A stretch of 34,257 nt of DNA, from the NCBI GenBank assembly GCA_021734165.1, contig JAIPJL010000023.1:1-34257 (forward strand), read 5' to 3'. This DNA is from a bacterium (GTDB lineage: Bacteria > Electryoneota > AABM5-125-24 > Hatepunaeales > Hatepunaeaceae). The translations under genes were made by a program, and so were the position numbers. Of the stretch, positions 15,001 through 18,948 are shown one piece after another (positions within the stretch are counted from its first letter, which is position 1; each line of letters begins with the position of its first letter). The notes under the pieces were generated by a model. That model saw nothing but the letters and a program-made list of their open reading frames with translations, made no database searches and was not told the origin of the DNA.

Positions 15001-17738
15001 CCTTCATTATAAACATCAAGACCAATATCGTAGTCATATCCAACTAAGACATTATCATAAGCCGCATTCCAGTTTACGTTATCTGGGTAACCGAATTCAT
15101 TATCCCATACTACATTTATTAGTGGTATTCCGATTACTTCAAGAGAGACTGTTACAATTACATCGAGGTTTTCGGGATCGTTTGTGAGTATATGAATATC
15201 AGCGGCATAATCACCTTCTATCAACTCCTCAGCATTGATGATCACATCGAAATCCCGATTGCCTTCAACAGCGATTTGACCGGATACCGGTTCAATACGA
15301 ATCCACTGCTCCCAGACACGAGAGATCGCTATAGCTCTTTCAGCTACGAGGTAATCTTCCTCATCACGCAGAATCTCAAAACCGTGTTCTTTGTCAAGAT
15401 CCTGCAAGCCAACCAATTGACGACCATCAGGCGAGCCAGTTTCGGCATATTGATATTTGATCATACCGGTTGCATATAGTATTATCTGGAAAGTCCAATT
15501 TCCCAGACCGCTCCAGTGCGGACAGTTCTCCCAGCTTAGTACAGCCATTTCGTCATCAGTCCAGAAGTAATATTCACCGCCATCACTTGGATTCCAGTCA
15601 CTCATGGCAACACCAAGGAAGTTATCAGGCGCTCTGTTAGTCGGTAATTCTTCCCAGTTTGCATAAGAGTAGAATGCTCTATTGTTAGTAAAAGAAGCCC
15701 AGCCGTTGGAGCACATTCTGACTGATGTGTAAGTATTACCATAGTATTCAAATTCGAAACCAAGGTCATAAGGACCACGGCTAACATCGTTGCCCATAGG
15801 TACTTCAGTGACGTCTTCATGATGACTAACATCAATCCATGAGTATGTTGGTCCGTCTTCTTCATCGTTATCGCGCCATTTATACTCTATTTCATCCGGA
15901 CCGCCACGCCTGTCGCGTCTTGGCGCTCCTTCAGGTTCAAGCGTTATGTCAACCTCAGTATTATAAACCAGCGTTGTATCACCTTCATTAGCGACATTGT
16001 AGTTAAGAGTATCGCGGTTGCCGGTGTTAATCTGGGCATTGAGCGCTTGAGGATTGACTACGATAATCGCACGATAGGGCTCCTGATGCCAGTAATAGGC
16101 GCCCATGTCGGCTCGTGTACCTTCAGGATCGGGAATTCGATCCGGATCACCTGTATCAATGCAGGGAGATTTTGTTTCATCCTCATCACGCCAATTCTCC
16201 CATGTCAGATGAAAGTCCCCTCTGTCCGGATCAGCAAAGAGAGGATCGGTTTCAATATTACCCTCACCCTCATATCCATCCTGAATATCGCTGTAAGTCA
16301 CTCGTAGTTCGCCATCTCCTGCAATCTGGGCAGGCTCATTGCCCCAGAAAATACAGCTCATCGGTCGAATCTGACAATTCTCATCTGTGTAGAATCCTCC
16401 ACCTTCACGGTTGGTCGTATTTGCGCAGATTGTGCAATTATATATAATCGGCATTGAATTATAACAACTTATACCACCTCCGTCACGGTTGGCAGTGTTT
16501 CCAATTATACTGACAAACTCTATAACACAATCGGATTCATTCATATATATACCACCACCGGAAGCAGCCTGATTAGCTTCAACCTCTAATCTCCTTAGTG
16601 TGGGATGCGCTCGCGAGATCAGGATTCCACCACCCTGATCAGCCTGCCCGTTGCGAATGGTGAATCCTATTAGATTTGAGTTTTCGGTTTCACTGGTATT
16701 GAATGTTACAACACTTCCGTTTCCACCGCCGTTTATGATAGTATTGTGGATATAATCTTCATCATTGGTAATAATGTAGAGACTGGAGACAGTGATCTCC
16801 TTGCCTGTAAAATCGATATTCTCTGTATATTCACCAGGTTGCACCATGACCGTATCACCATCTTCTGTCGCATCGATTGCTTCCTGGATTGTCCCATATT
16901 CATCCGGCACGTTAAATACTCTTACATTGCCCTGATTAAAGAAAAACGCTCCTATGTCAGCGCGCGAACCGTCGCGGTCATTCCGTGAATCAGGATCGCC
17001 TGTATCAATACACGGGCTGTCTTCAGTGAGGTGAAAATCACCACGACCTTCATCAACCCAGCCAGGATCCTGGTTAATGTTTCCGGTACCGCCATAACCG
17101 CCCTGAATATCGCTATAGGTAATTGGCATATTATCCGGCATACCAACTCGATCATTTCCCCAGAAGATAGAATTAATAATAGATGCATCTGAATTATTGA
17201 ACGTGGATATGCCGCCGTTGCCAAGTTGAGCTGTATTATTAGCAACGGTCAGATTGACGAGCACGGGATCGGATACCTGAGTGCTGTAAATACCGCCTCC
17301 GTGTCTTACGGCTACGTTATCAACAATTAAAAGGTGATCAAGTGTCGGCTCAGAGGCGTTTATATAGAGACCTCCACCATAATTTGATCTTCCATTTGTT
17401 ATGGTAAAGCCGCATAGAATACCTTCAGGGGTAACATCGTTGCGAATATTAACAACCGAGCCGATCTCGTCACCGTCGATGATAGTACGTTCAATAAACG
17501 TATCATCTCCGGTTGTGAGATAGAGACTTGCAACAGTAATGTTTTTTGCGATGATGAATATATTCTCGACGTATCGACCAGGCTGGACGAGAACGGTGTC
17601 GCCTTCTTGAGCGGCATTTATCGCATCCTGAATGGTTTCAAAATTGTTAGGGACATGTCTGATACGTGCTTGGACAGAATTTCCGCCGATTGTCAGTAAG
17701 AGTAAAACGGCGGTGCAGAATATGACGGCAGAACGCAT
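1..17738 (-). CDS. Giant secreted multidomain protein (beta-helix, beta-propeller-like, cadherin-like repeats), C-terminus cut by window edge
   Basis: The frame starts at ATG 17738 behind an AGGAGG box and stays open to base 1 (5,912 codons, no stop seen). Approximate residues: signal peptide 1-24 (ends SVQA); parallel beta-helix modules 25-265 and 266-553, with 'ETIQDAINAAQEGDTVLVQPG' style N-caps and 'SPCIDTGDPD...GAYY' ends; globular beta domain 620-800; Ig/ASH-like domains 803-1133; four propeller-like modules with paired Ig domains 1147-3016; three dystroglycan-type cadherin repeats 3017-3407; four short cadherin-like repeats to 3780; third beta-helix 3783-4110; ASH domain to 4215; more cadherin-like repeats to about 5763; tail with 'WNVISIN' and 'WNIVAYF'. 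DPDGD motifs in nearly every repeat suggest calcium binding. The protein is strongly acidic except for nine Arg-rich cassettes. Probably exported and surface-attached or released. Its job (adhesin, matrix, glycan binding) is not shown by the sequence. The tail resembles the last few hundred residues of similar FCB proteins, so a sorting domain probably lies just outside the window. Confidence 0.85.
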   Translation of the reverse strand, partial: MRSAVIFCTAVLLLLTIGGNSVQARIRHVPNNFETIQDAINAAQEGDTVLVQPGRYVENIFIIAKNITVASLYLTTGDDTFIERTIIDGDEIGSVVNIRNDVTPEGILCGFTITNGRSNYGGGLYINASEPTLDHLLIVDNVAVRHGGGIYSTQVSDPVLVNLTVANNTAQLGNGGISTFNNSDASIINSIFWGNDRVGMPDNMPITYSDIQGGYGGTGNINQDPGWVDEGRGDFHLTEDSPCIDTGDPDSRNDRDGSRADIGAFFFNQGNVRVFNVPDEYGTIQEAIDATEDGDTVMVQPGEYTENIDFTGKEITVSSLYIITNDEDYIHNTIINGGGNGSVVTFNTSETENSNLIGFTIRNGQADQGGGILISRAHPTLRRLEVEANQAASGGGIYMNESDCVIEFVSIIGNTANRDGGGISCYNSMPIIYNCTICANTTNREGGGFYTDENCQIRPMSCIFWGNEPAQIAGDGELRVTYSDIQDGYEGEGNIETDPLFADPDRGDFHLTWENWRDEDETKSPCIDTGDPDRIPDPEGTRADMGAYYWHQEPYRAIIVVNPQALNAQINTGNRDTLNYNVANEGDTTLVYNTEVDITLEPEGAPRRDRRGGPDEIEYKWRDNDEEDGPTYSWIDVSHHEDVTEVPMGNDVSRGPYDLGFEFEYYGNTYTSVRMCSNGWASFTNNRAFYSYANWEELPTNRAPDNFLGVAMSDWNPSDGGEYYFWTDDEMAVLSWENCPHWSGLGNWTFQIILYATGMIKYQYAETGSPDGRQLVGLQDLDKEHGFEILRDEEDYLVAERAIAISRVWEQWIRIEPVSGQIAVEGNRDFDVIINAEELIEGDYAADIHILTNDPENLDVIVTVSLEVIGIPLINVVWDNEFGYPDNVNWNAAYDNVLVGYDYDIGLDVYNEGTAALSIDSVRVDNAAFFVEDDQLTVPASDVGELIVTFSTNREGEHQGTMTIYSSDAENSEYEIALIATAEILRPDIEIIWTEEAGFPDRIDWNSVYEEVFTGIRYEVPVTIRNTGRRDLEIIEITPGNRYFSADADNFVIEPDDAREVNFNFNADEAGEVNTVITIRNNTETNPQYTIAVHAAALRPPVIALEPDEINDSLYVGWVSEIPIEVSNNGEANLRFTVEHEIINEPERDQNNRSLRGVNRAHAPRRDDAGDLLGSFNGINAANNYCSIVGWDRENEVMWVSNYNDGVAAAYTHDDNYENFEEVASVNPGSSMDGGVYHGLAWMGQWAPSVMGRYDVEGNNVGNIQMPTTCYGLAFDNENDLMFIMTSEANQPIRVYQMDDDDHIGQQIGNINNHYAYHNNIYNYGLEWVPEHRDAPLWMMAYNNGTLYQIGVDQEEWQCFDYEDAVSFNAYNGNAGTGYGGAGHDGQNMWCAGYTPSNIRVYDDGVTERGWISYEPTEGVVNGGENTEINLILDAIHRSVGFYEADVIFRSNDPNNHAATLNVRLYISEPPNLVVEWDDDYGFPQEVNWNMAFDDLYNNVAYDLELNLYNYDDEDIDVASIDFHGEGAEFFSVDNDEFTIEPDEQVVVTVTLEADQSGEHEVTMIINSNAAEREEYPVPLIGETFGPPAITMESESLQDDLITGEVAEHNLTISNDGESRLVVALKTESYSEPNRDVNARSLRSAHSGNAPRRDDAGELLGSFNGINAANNYCSILGWDSDAEVMWVSNYNNGVVAAYTHDNNYENFEEVVRINPGNCMDGGVYGGLCWIGAWAPTTLGRYDIEGNNVGNIQFPTTVYGLAFDSENELCFHQTSEANQSIRVYEMDDLNLGEQIGNINNHMAYHGNQSEYGIEWVSAHGDAPLWMFNYSNSMLYQIGVDKEEWQCYDYEDAVSFTIFNNGSLGAQYGAVGHDGENMWAAGYSPSNIRIYDDGVVESNWLQIDPTDAEIAADGSRNFTVTLDATGLIGGEYRGAVWIETNDPDNVTIEFPVTMNVDDAPDIEVVWSDDYGYPDSIDWNKAFEGIYKDLQYEIVFTVISSGVTQLEVNSIQIDDGAFSPNINRLDLEPNERRNVELLFEPTDAGEYNATLEISSNSEAHPQVRIPMTAVVENAPEIVIDPDEIEDFIMLGNIIERTVTVENQGDALLRFEVDVDLTGEPERDENKRSLRNAKNNGVPRRDNAGDLLGAFNGINAANNYCSIVGWDRENEVMWVSCYNNGTAAAYTHDSNYENFEEVARVNPGNSMDGGVYHGLAWMGAWAPSSMGRYDFEGNNVGNIQMPTTCYGLAFDNENDLMFMMTSEANQPIRVYEMDDDDHIGQQVGNINNHYAYHNNIYNYGLEWVPEHGDAPLWMMAYNNGMLYQIGVDQEEWQCFDYEDAVSFNAYNGNAGTGYGGVGHDGQNMWAAGYSPSNIRIYDDGVSELRWITLDPIEGEVASGDNNSMELALTLNTTDLVLGDYTADIYFLSNDPATPETIVQVIMHVLEAPDIEVTWEHFDEGNPDLVDWSDYYQEVFAGYQYDVPITIRNIGDETLNVEDISTQSNDFTANPVQLNLAPNNQQQITITFGAMEQGDFEDVLTISSNDPDEEVLTLHLQASVLAIPRITVSLNEIIDELEAGSSADYELNIGNVGEENLRWWSEVEIQNEPGRDLTDARSLRRISRGIPERDDLGEIVNSFSWEHSGDNRHKAGIAWDRENEWMWLTCYNTDYLGAVDPADDYAEVISWNIAPQHPMGAAWLNSVVYVLNWGRNWLGRWDADGNNLGNLDTPVRATGLTSSDEYLMIITDDENRNILVLNEDGNRVGIIDNYRQYIEGSTRSIQWINLHSGGELWLNTPGHIYQIDINSDWDATNLANDFEWEGSQEWDGVGHDGENLWLGPWNQPVYYIVDDEIEESRWLTVIPARGIITPDEDQDLIVYLDARVDYAGDYAANIHFTSNDPVDPDVVVTVQLAITGEADIVVEPELLDFEEVEHGTSTELEFTILNDGYIDLTVSDITIEGEFFSIGDLPDEDIVIRPHNDYTLSVEFAPDELELGYFEGTVTVTSDDPDEETVEIALQGTSIYIEYPPQVINPIDDIELDEDFEPYIAADLDTVFSDANHDELSFRASSADENLVVEIINGTQLRLDSEDNWYGEAVVTVIADDGNEARDEAFGRILRSAGGGADSPRRDPATPTEFTVTVNSINDAPEIVSAIPDQEFAEDSGDWIIADLDTVFTDVDGDDLEFTVDGDEDLILYLDDENILTIGAGNDFYGADLSVTVTADDGQERTNDEFIVAIFNVNDPPEVVEYIDDVEFEEDSGPWEIVDIDDVFFDVDGDELIYNVDAEEPLEATFDDDNILTLEAPDDFNGENLEVIVTADDQQDERAVLRFSINQIGRDDILVGGASRDNGPIRNLRGTTDNQSDGVTNLASPQLLTSKLERSGFNNNPSRDYAIEEGFNVTIIPVNDPPVWNDLSHFIRVDENELIEFEVSGYDVDGDDLDISFTSDNLPEAAHFTDIGSGSGEFSWQTNYDDSGEYQCTLTLSDGEYNVDTEVRFRIDHVNRRPEYSEETPREVEVNENELLEIILSGTDPDGDEIDITYTRINIPNDADVAFEFDGENTGTFQWQTTFEDEGEYTARFTMSDGNIEVIRNVTITVIGINRRPEWEREPIDQAVHEEETIEFTIVAGDPDGDEIDITMASDDLPEEVDFRFDGDSTATFSWETDFNSEGNYSATFTASDGSLSLVTEIDIAVGNVNRRPRWDELPDPITVSEGELIEFHVAGSDPDEEELSIDSDIPEGAEFVDYGDGAGDFTWQTYHDDSGDYVVTLTLSDGDLTRIAEISITVEQDNILNVPAEYETIQAAIEKSADGDTVLVEPGEYRESINFIGKNIVLMGNSDDPSEVVIDARSRGACVTFMDSETDEAILKGFTLIDGSGYEINDFEQYGGAVYCLNASPTLEHLVITENSAVSGGGIYIDCDEAAPTIRDIEIFSNGATGGSGIYSKSSSGEAIHLIRVMMYNNHANFQGAISTHPNYAHNFIIENSTLAYNEANENASGIYLRGECNAEIINSIVWGNTNGSILVEENATVVISYSDVEGGADAISGDGGVEWQDGSIDADPLFVNPEMEDGDFHLTWENYPEYNETRSPCLNSGDPESDDDPDGTRADMGAYYYDHTPTKDISTEPSEAIDFGEVSVADANDENLMISNVGEITLTTSNIRINGEGFTVDFGDEFDLTSGEEQAFTVTFAPEHVGEFEATMTITSNDPNEGSVVITLTGIGVNDAPEITSPIDDVELDEDFEPFVIANLNEVFSDPNGDELSFDVSCNVEQFNVELINGSQLQISSVEHWFGDAVVTIIADDGIGAERDRGPVRSLRNVSGSADILAGGNNPSRDDETEEQFNVHVNAVNDPPVWISIPEDTTIEESDLIEFDIIGEDVDDEELTITEDIPEGAEFTDNGHGTGHFSWQTNYDDAGEHTLTFILSDEEYDVETVVTISVTNVNRAPEWTQAPVDCEIDENQLLEFDIIAEDPDGDDINITHRFADLPDEAEFSFDGENTGSFSWQPTFDDAGEYTAEFTVTDGELETVSEITITVIHVNRTPAWVNRPADQEVREGQTLRFEISGSDPDRDQLNITYSSDDLPGGIAFNFNNATNVGTFAWNTTYDDAGEYSATFTLTDGDFRVEETITITVIDVNRTPAWTNFQENVEIAENEQLELTVNGEDPDGDEVSIDFSSDELPEGWEFTDSGNGSGTLIWQTSFDDEGEYLGTFTLADAEFTVESDVTITVTNVNRAPVFTDIPETAETNEDQQLQFRVTGSDPDGNDLTITLINLEDLPEGITLTDNHNGTADFNWQPGYDDSGVYEAVFAVSDGDLTAESVVEITVYHVNRTPAWIDAPENQAVNENEEVRFTISAEDPDGDEIEITWASDELPDEAEFTFDGENSGTFVWQTDYEDEGNFSASFTVSDAEFDVTTEITISVGDVNRPPQWINPPELVELDETDILDIRLEGNDPDGDEMTIEYVSDDLPEGFEFADIGEGVATLYWETGYEDAGEYTAEFTLSDGEFDTELEITIIVTDVNRTPEVIQNINDVTIDEDPDPRRIDIADLDDVFSDPDGDELYFTFDGNTEEMQMNIDDDNVLYFVPDQNYNLSDGVRIVITADDSREDLAALADWGEPVGPIRQLKSRDVIASTSSINHLMMNPLLSPRRDDAIEEDFMLTINPVNDSPVWDEYPQSVEASETDVIEYYITGSDVDGDDLEISMTSDNLPEGATLTDNGGGSGRFYWETGYEDFGDYTAVFTLSDGDLTSEIEVSFRINNLNRAPYWTNIPESVEEDETEELRFEITGEDLDGNDLTINYRSDDLPDDVEFTDDHNGTATFVWRTDYESEGEYTATFTISDGDLYEEGEVSITINKVNRDPYFTDIPEQVNVDETALIEFRVACEDPDRDDINITMQSDDLPEAAVFRFDEQTAGHFNWQTTYDDAGEYTAAFTVSDGDLTAEAEVVFTVTNVNRAPVWIDAEEYVESYEDQLLEYTIIGEDPDGQRLTIEMNTDDLPDEAEFTDIQNGSGLLSWDVGFEDAGEYNATFTISDGDLNDEVTVTFVVIDVNRTPELVQSIDNIEIDEDTDPRTIQIADLDTIFSDPDGDDLTFAYSEIPTELNMTLDENNILSFSPDDNFNIPEGLEVTVSADDNREENLVGDRDRGPIRILRSVNTSAPQRDLSINETFTITINPTPDSPEWVEIPGEINSVVNEEIYFVVRAIDVDGDDLEITANVPEGAQFNDNGDGSGIFSWQTTLDDEGDYTIVFELSDNDFVVETEVPVYIAGVREQVIALEQSWNVISININLSDEFYFEDEEDGPDVVLMFDQLRIDDANHKVERIKDENGNFYAPTWDEFNNIPFWNYEEGYQVKMTERADLSFTGVPIPAGADIAVDDGWNIVAYFPEYELSAAYNNGDNDYYVLSSIINNVVIAKD
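765..848 (-). repeat. Arg-Asp cassette 9 (28 codons) in a cadherin-like repeat
   Basis: REENLVGDRD-RGPIRILRSV-NTSAPQRD, before 'LSINETFTI'. GPIRILRS is close to the GPVRSLRN of cassette 7. Confidence 0.65.
1105..2265 (-). repeat. Block of four cadherin-like repeats
   Basis: Four units of about 290 bp opening at VNDSPVW, LNRAPYW, VNRDPYF and VNRAPVW, between two longer cassette-bearing repeats. A single further unit lies at about 450-735. Confidence 0.85.
2298..2435 (-). repeat. Arg-Asp cassette 8 (46 codons) in a cadherin-like repeat
   Basis: Begins REDLAALADW, has GEPVGPIRQL-KSRD in the middle and ends LLSPRRD. It lies in the last long repeat before a run of short repeats, as do cassettes 6, 7 and 9. 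Confidence 0.65.
2690..4705 (-). repeat. Block of seven cadherin-like repeats
   Basis: Seven consecutive units of about 285-295 bp, each opening VNRxPxW (or VNDPPVW) and carrying DPDGD and GxFxWQT motifs. The DPDGD loops suggest calcium. Confidence 0.85.
4746..4829 (-). repeat. Arg-Asp cassette 7 (28 codons) with REP-like core
   Basis: Reads RDRGPVRSLR, then NVSGSADILA and GGNNPSRD, between 'IADDGIGAE' and 'DETEEQFNV'. The core 4767-4790 matches intergenic 26660-26683 at 22 of 24 bases and can form a hairpin; a second bulged palindrome, GTTCCGCAAGCTGCGAAC, lies at 4797-4814. Confidence 0.75.
6395..7535 (-). repeat. Block of four cadherin-like repeats
   Basis: Units of about 290 bp start at 'VNDPPVW', 'VNRRPEY', 'INRRPEW' and 'VNRRPRW' and share DPDGDxxxI, then SDDLP, FxWQT, EGEYxATF and SDGxL. 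The third beta-helix module (about 5410-6390) follows. Confidence 0.85.
7578..7742 (-). repeat. Arg-Asp cassette 6 (55 codons) in a cadherin-like repeat
   Basis: Begins RDDILVGGAS-RDNGPIRNLR and ends NNNPSRD. It contains the palindromic core (7722-7745) on the opposite side of the GPIRxLR motif compared with cassette 7, so the parts are in a different order or it holds two overlapping copies. Confidence 0.7.
8361..8426 (-). repeat. Arg-Asp cassette 5 (22 codons) in a cadherin-like repeat
   Basis: RDEAFGRILR-SAGGGADSPRRD interrupts the loop after 'VTVIADDGNEA'. The neighbouring repeat without an insert reads 'VTVTADDGQERTNDEF', so this is a true extra segment. Confidence 0.7.
8690..9923 (-). 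repeat. Giant-gene propeller/Ig module, diverged copy D
   Basis: Keeps the order of motifs ('AGIAWDRENEWMWLTCYN', 'LGRWDADGNNLGNLDTP', 'WDGVGHDGENLWLGPW') but at much lower identity than A-C, and it ends after one or two Ig-like domains. Confidence 0.75.
9864..9923 (-). repeat. Arg-Asp cassette 4 (20 codons) in propeller module D
   Basis: RDLTDARSLR-RISRGIPERD. It keeps the length of 20 although the rest of module D is strongly diverged. Confidence 0.7.
9924..11384 (-). repeat. Giant-gene propeller/Ig module, copy C
   Basis: A 1461-bp unit, the same length as copy A and very close to it through most of the propeller part, although its end matches copy B better (see findings). Confidence 0.85.
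11325..11384 (-). repeat. Arg-Asp cassette 3 (20 codons) in propeller module C
   Basis: RDENKRSLRN-AKNNGVPRRD, same place and length as cassette 1. Confidence 0.7.
11385..12836 (-). repeat. Giant-gene propeller/Ig module, copy B
   Basis: A 1452-bp unit (484 codons), same layout as copy A but the most diverged of the first three in DNA, for example 'CFHQTSEANQSIRVYEMDDL' where A and C have 'MFxMTSEANQPIRVY'. Confidence 0.85.
12777..12836 (-). repeat. Arg-Asp cassette 2 (20 codons) in propeller module B
   Basis: RDVNARSLRS-AHSGNAPRRD, same place and length as cassette 1. Confidence 0.7.
12837..14297 (-). repeat. Giant-gene propeller/Ig module, copy A
   Basis: Measured from Arg-Asp cassette to cassette this unit is 1461 bp (487 codons). 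It holds a propeller-like part with 'GSFNGINAANNYCS', 'GWDRENEVMWVSNYN', 'MDGGVYHGLAW' and 'GHDGQNMWCAGY', then two Ig/ASH-like domains. Confidence 0.85.
14238..14297 (-). repeat. Arg-Asp cassette 1 (20 codons) in propeller module A
   Basis: In-frame insert RDQNNRSLRG-VNRAHAPRRD. It is basic, in an acidic protein, and sits at the Ig/propeller junction. Confidence 0.7.
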
Positions 17739-17743
17739 GGTAA

Positions 17744-17749
17744 CCTCCT
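17744..17749 (-). promoter_or_regulatory. Shine-Dalgarno of the giant gene
   Basis: On the minus strand AGGAGG lies five bases before ATG 17738. It is the best Shine-Dalgarno in the window and fixes the start, which opens directly on a good signal peptide. Confidence 0.85.
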
Positions 17750-17821
17750 ATGAGACACGAAAAACAGCATAAATAGTTTCGCTGAAAAAAAAGGAACAAT
17801 TATGCAAACTATATCAAATAC

Positions 17822-17850
17822 AAAATAACATATAATATATGTAGAATCAA
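17822..17850 (-). promoter_or_regulatory. Putative sigma70-type promoter for the giant gene
   Basis: On the minus strand TTGATT (17850-17845) and TATTTT (17827-17822) are 17 bases apart. This predicts transcription starting near 17815, about 75 bases before the ATG. The region is very AT-rich, so chance matches are likely; if the host uses a Bacteroidetes-like sigma factor these boxes mean little. Confidence 0.3.
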
Positions 17851-17865
17851 GTGATGCAGGTCACA
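17850..17865. promoter_or_regulatory. Possible CRP/FNR-family operator
   Basis: The plus strand reads AGTGATGCAGGTCACA, i.e. GTGA-N6-TCAC, the spacing of CRP-family half-sites. Its centre is about 42 bases before the transcription start predicted from the adjacent TTGATT/TATTTT pair, the position of class II activator sites. It is a single match with no regulator gene in the window. Confidence 0.3.
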
Positions 17866-18152
17866 TTATAAAATTAGATTACGAACTTGAGTAAGTATCT
17901 GACAATACAATAGATAAGCACATTTTGTGAAAATTGTAAAAGGATTGAGCTTTAACAGTGGGATTATCGTTTGAAAAGAGACAATTCAATATAAAAAATA
18001 AGAGTAATAAAACAGCTTAAATCTGTTATTATTCTGATGGAAAAATGACGCTCAAATCCTGATTGTTTATACACTGACTTTTTATAGAAGGTTGTATTAC
18101 TTATATTTGTACATTGAAAATTGTTTATCTAAAAAACAATTGACTTATTTAC
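17866..18152. other. AT-rich intergenic region upstream of the tRNA
   Basis: No coding signal is visible on either strand. A 7-bp inverted repeat (ATTGTTT 18120-18126 with AAACAAT 18134-18140) sits just before the tRNA. Promoter-like hexamers are present but none is spaced well enough to choose one for the tRNA. Confidence 0.5.
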
Positions 18153-18238
18153 GGAGAGGTGCCGGAGTGGTCGAACGGGGCGGTCTCGAAAACCGTTGTA
18201 GGCTCTGCTTACCGTGGGTTCGAATCCCACCCTCTCCG
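18153..18238 (+). tRNA. tRNA-Ser (anticodon CGA)
   Basis: This is an 86-base class II tRNA. The acceptor stem is GGAGAGG with CCTCTCC; the anticodon loop CTCGAAA carries CGA, which reads UCG. The long variable arm pairs GTAGGC with GCTTAC, and the T arm is GTGGG-TTCGAAT-CCCAC. The discriminator is G, and CCA is not encoded (GCT follows), so CCA must be added enzymatically. It is the only plus-strand gene. I saw no repeated 3'-end copy that would mark an integration site. Confidence 0.95.
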
Positions 18239-18275
18239 CTGCAAGTAAGAGAAGTCCGGTTGATTAACTCGTTAT

Positions 18276-18893
18276 TTACTTCGCAAGTAGCCCGATTCCC
18301 AATATCAATATTCCCGTTCCTTCGCCTGATGTGAAGATATAATCATAACGCGCCATGGGCTCGATTCTATCTGAAAGTGTTATTGACAATCCTGCCGATA
18401 GACCGGGTTTGACTTCAGCTCTCTCAGGGATGATTACATCCCGATTGAGAGCAATATCCCCCGATACGTGAAAGCCCTTGACGATGACCTTCGGACTGCG
18501 GATATGACAGACGCCAAATCCGCCTTCTATATCAACGCCAAGGTTTTTTGGAAAAGTAACCAGTCGATAAGATACCAAGCCCATCAATTTAGTGATTGAT
18601 TGCCAGCCGTCTTCGCGTTCGATGTTGAACTCGCGCGAGTTGGTTTTCAGTATCTCTTCTGAATTAGGCAGCCAGCGGTTGACTCCGAGTCGAAGTCCGA
18701 ACCTAAGTTTGTTAGATTCCCCGCCGTAAAAATCGAGTCCGGCAGCATAACCAGGTTTCCAGACATCAGCAACGCTGCCAATTGGCATAGAGTATCCAAA
18801 GCGCGGGATGATGTTATTATCAGCGACAGCAGCATCAGAGAATACTATTGATGCAATTGAGAGTATTGATATGATTAATTTGAAACGGTTCAA
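18276..18893 (-). CDS. Small outer-membrane beta-barrel-like protein
   Basis: This 205-residue protein starts with a signal peptide (about 1-24, ending AAVA) followed by alternating hydrophobic/polar strands rich in Gly and aromatic residues, as in small outer-membrane barrels. The start is TTG at 18893, supported by AAGGA six bases before it; no ATG in a good position competes. It lies 52 bp downstream of the M14 peptidase gene and is probably cotranscribed with it. It ends in Lys rather than the usual aromatic residue. No family could be named; function unknown. Confidence 0.7.
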   Translation of the reverse strand: MNRFKLIISILSIASIVFSDAAVADNNIIPRFGYSMPIGSVADVWKPGYAAGLDFYGGESNKLRFGLRLGVNRWLPNSEEILKTNSREFNIEREDGWQSITKLMGLVSYRLVTFPKNLGVDIEGGFGVCHIRSPKVIVKGFHVSGDIALNRDVIIPERAEVKPGLSAGLSITLSDRIEPMARYDYIFTSGEGTGILILGIGLLAK

Positions 18894-18908
18894 GTTGATT
18901 CCTTTTTT

Positions 18909-18948
18909 CTTGCTTACCTGCTTACTTGCTTACTTGTTCACTTGCTTA
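18909..18948. repeat. 8-bp tandem repeat, five units
   Basis: Plus-strand units are CTTGCTTA, CCTGCTTA, CTTGCTTA, CTTGTTCA and CTTGCTTA. On the minus strand the consensus is roughly AAGTAAGC. The last unit overlaps the TAA stop of the M14 gene, and the array fills most of the gap to the next Shine-Dalgarno. Confidence 0.85.

Noticed and set aside
585-16988. Many plus-strand open frames of 60-190 codons (for example 8194-8685, 10674-11078, 13368-13898)
   Set aside because: They lie opposite the uninterrupted giant minus-strand frame, repeat with its modules and show no domain of their own; they are shadows.
18153-18238. tRNA-Ser as an integration site for a mobile region
   Set aside because: No second copy of the tRNA 3' end and no integrase were seen in the window.
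18092-18334. Plus-strand 80-codon frame
   Set aside because: It runs straight through the tRNA-Ser gene and into the end of the barrel gene.
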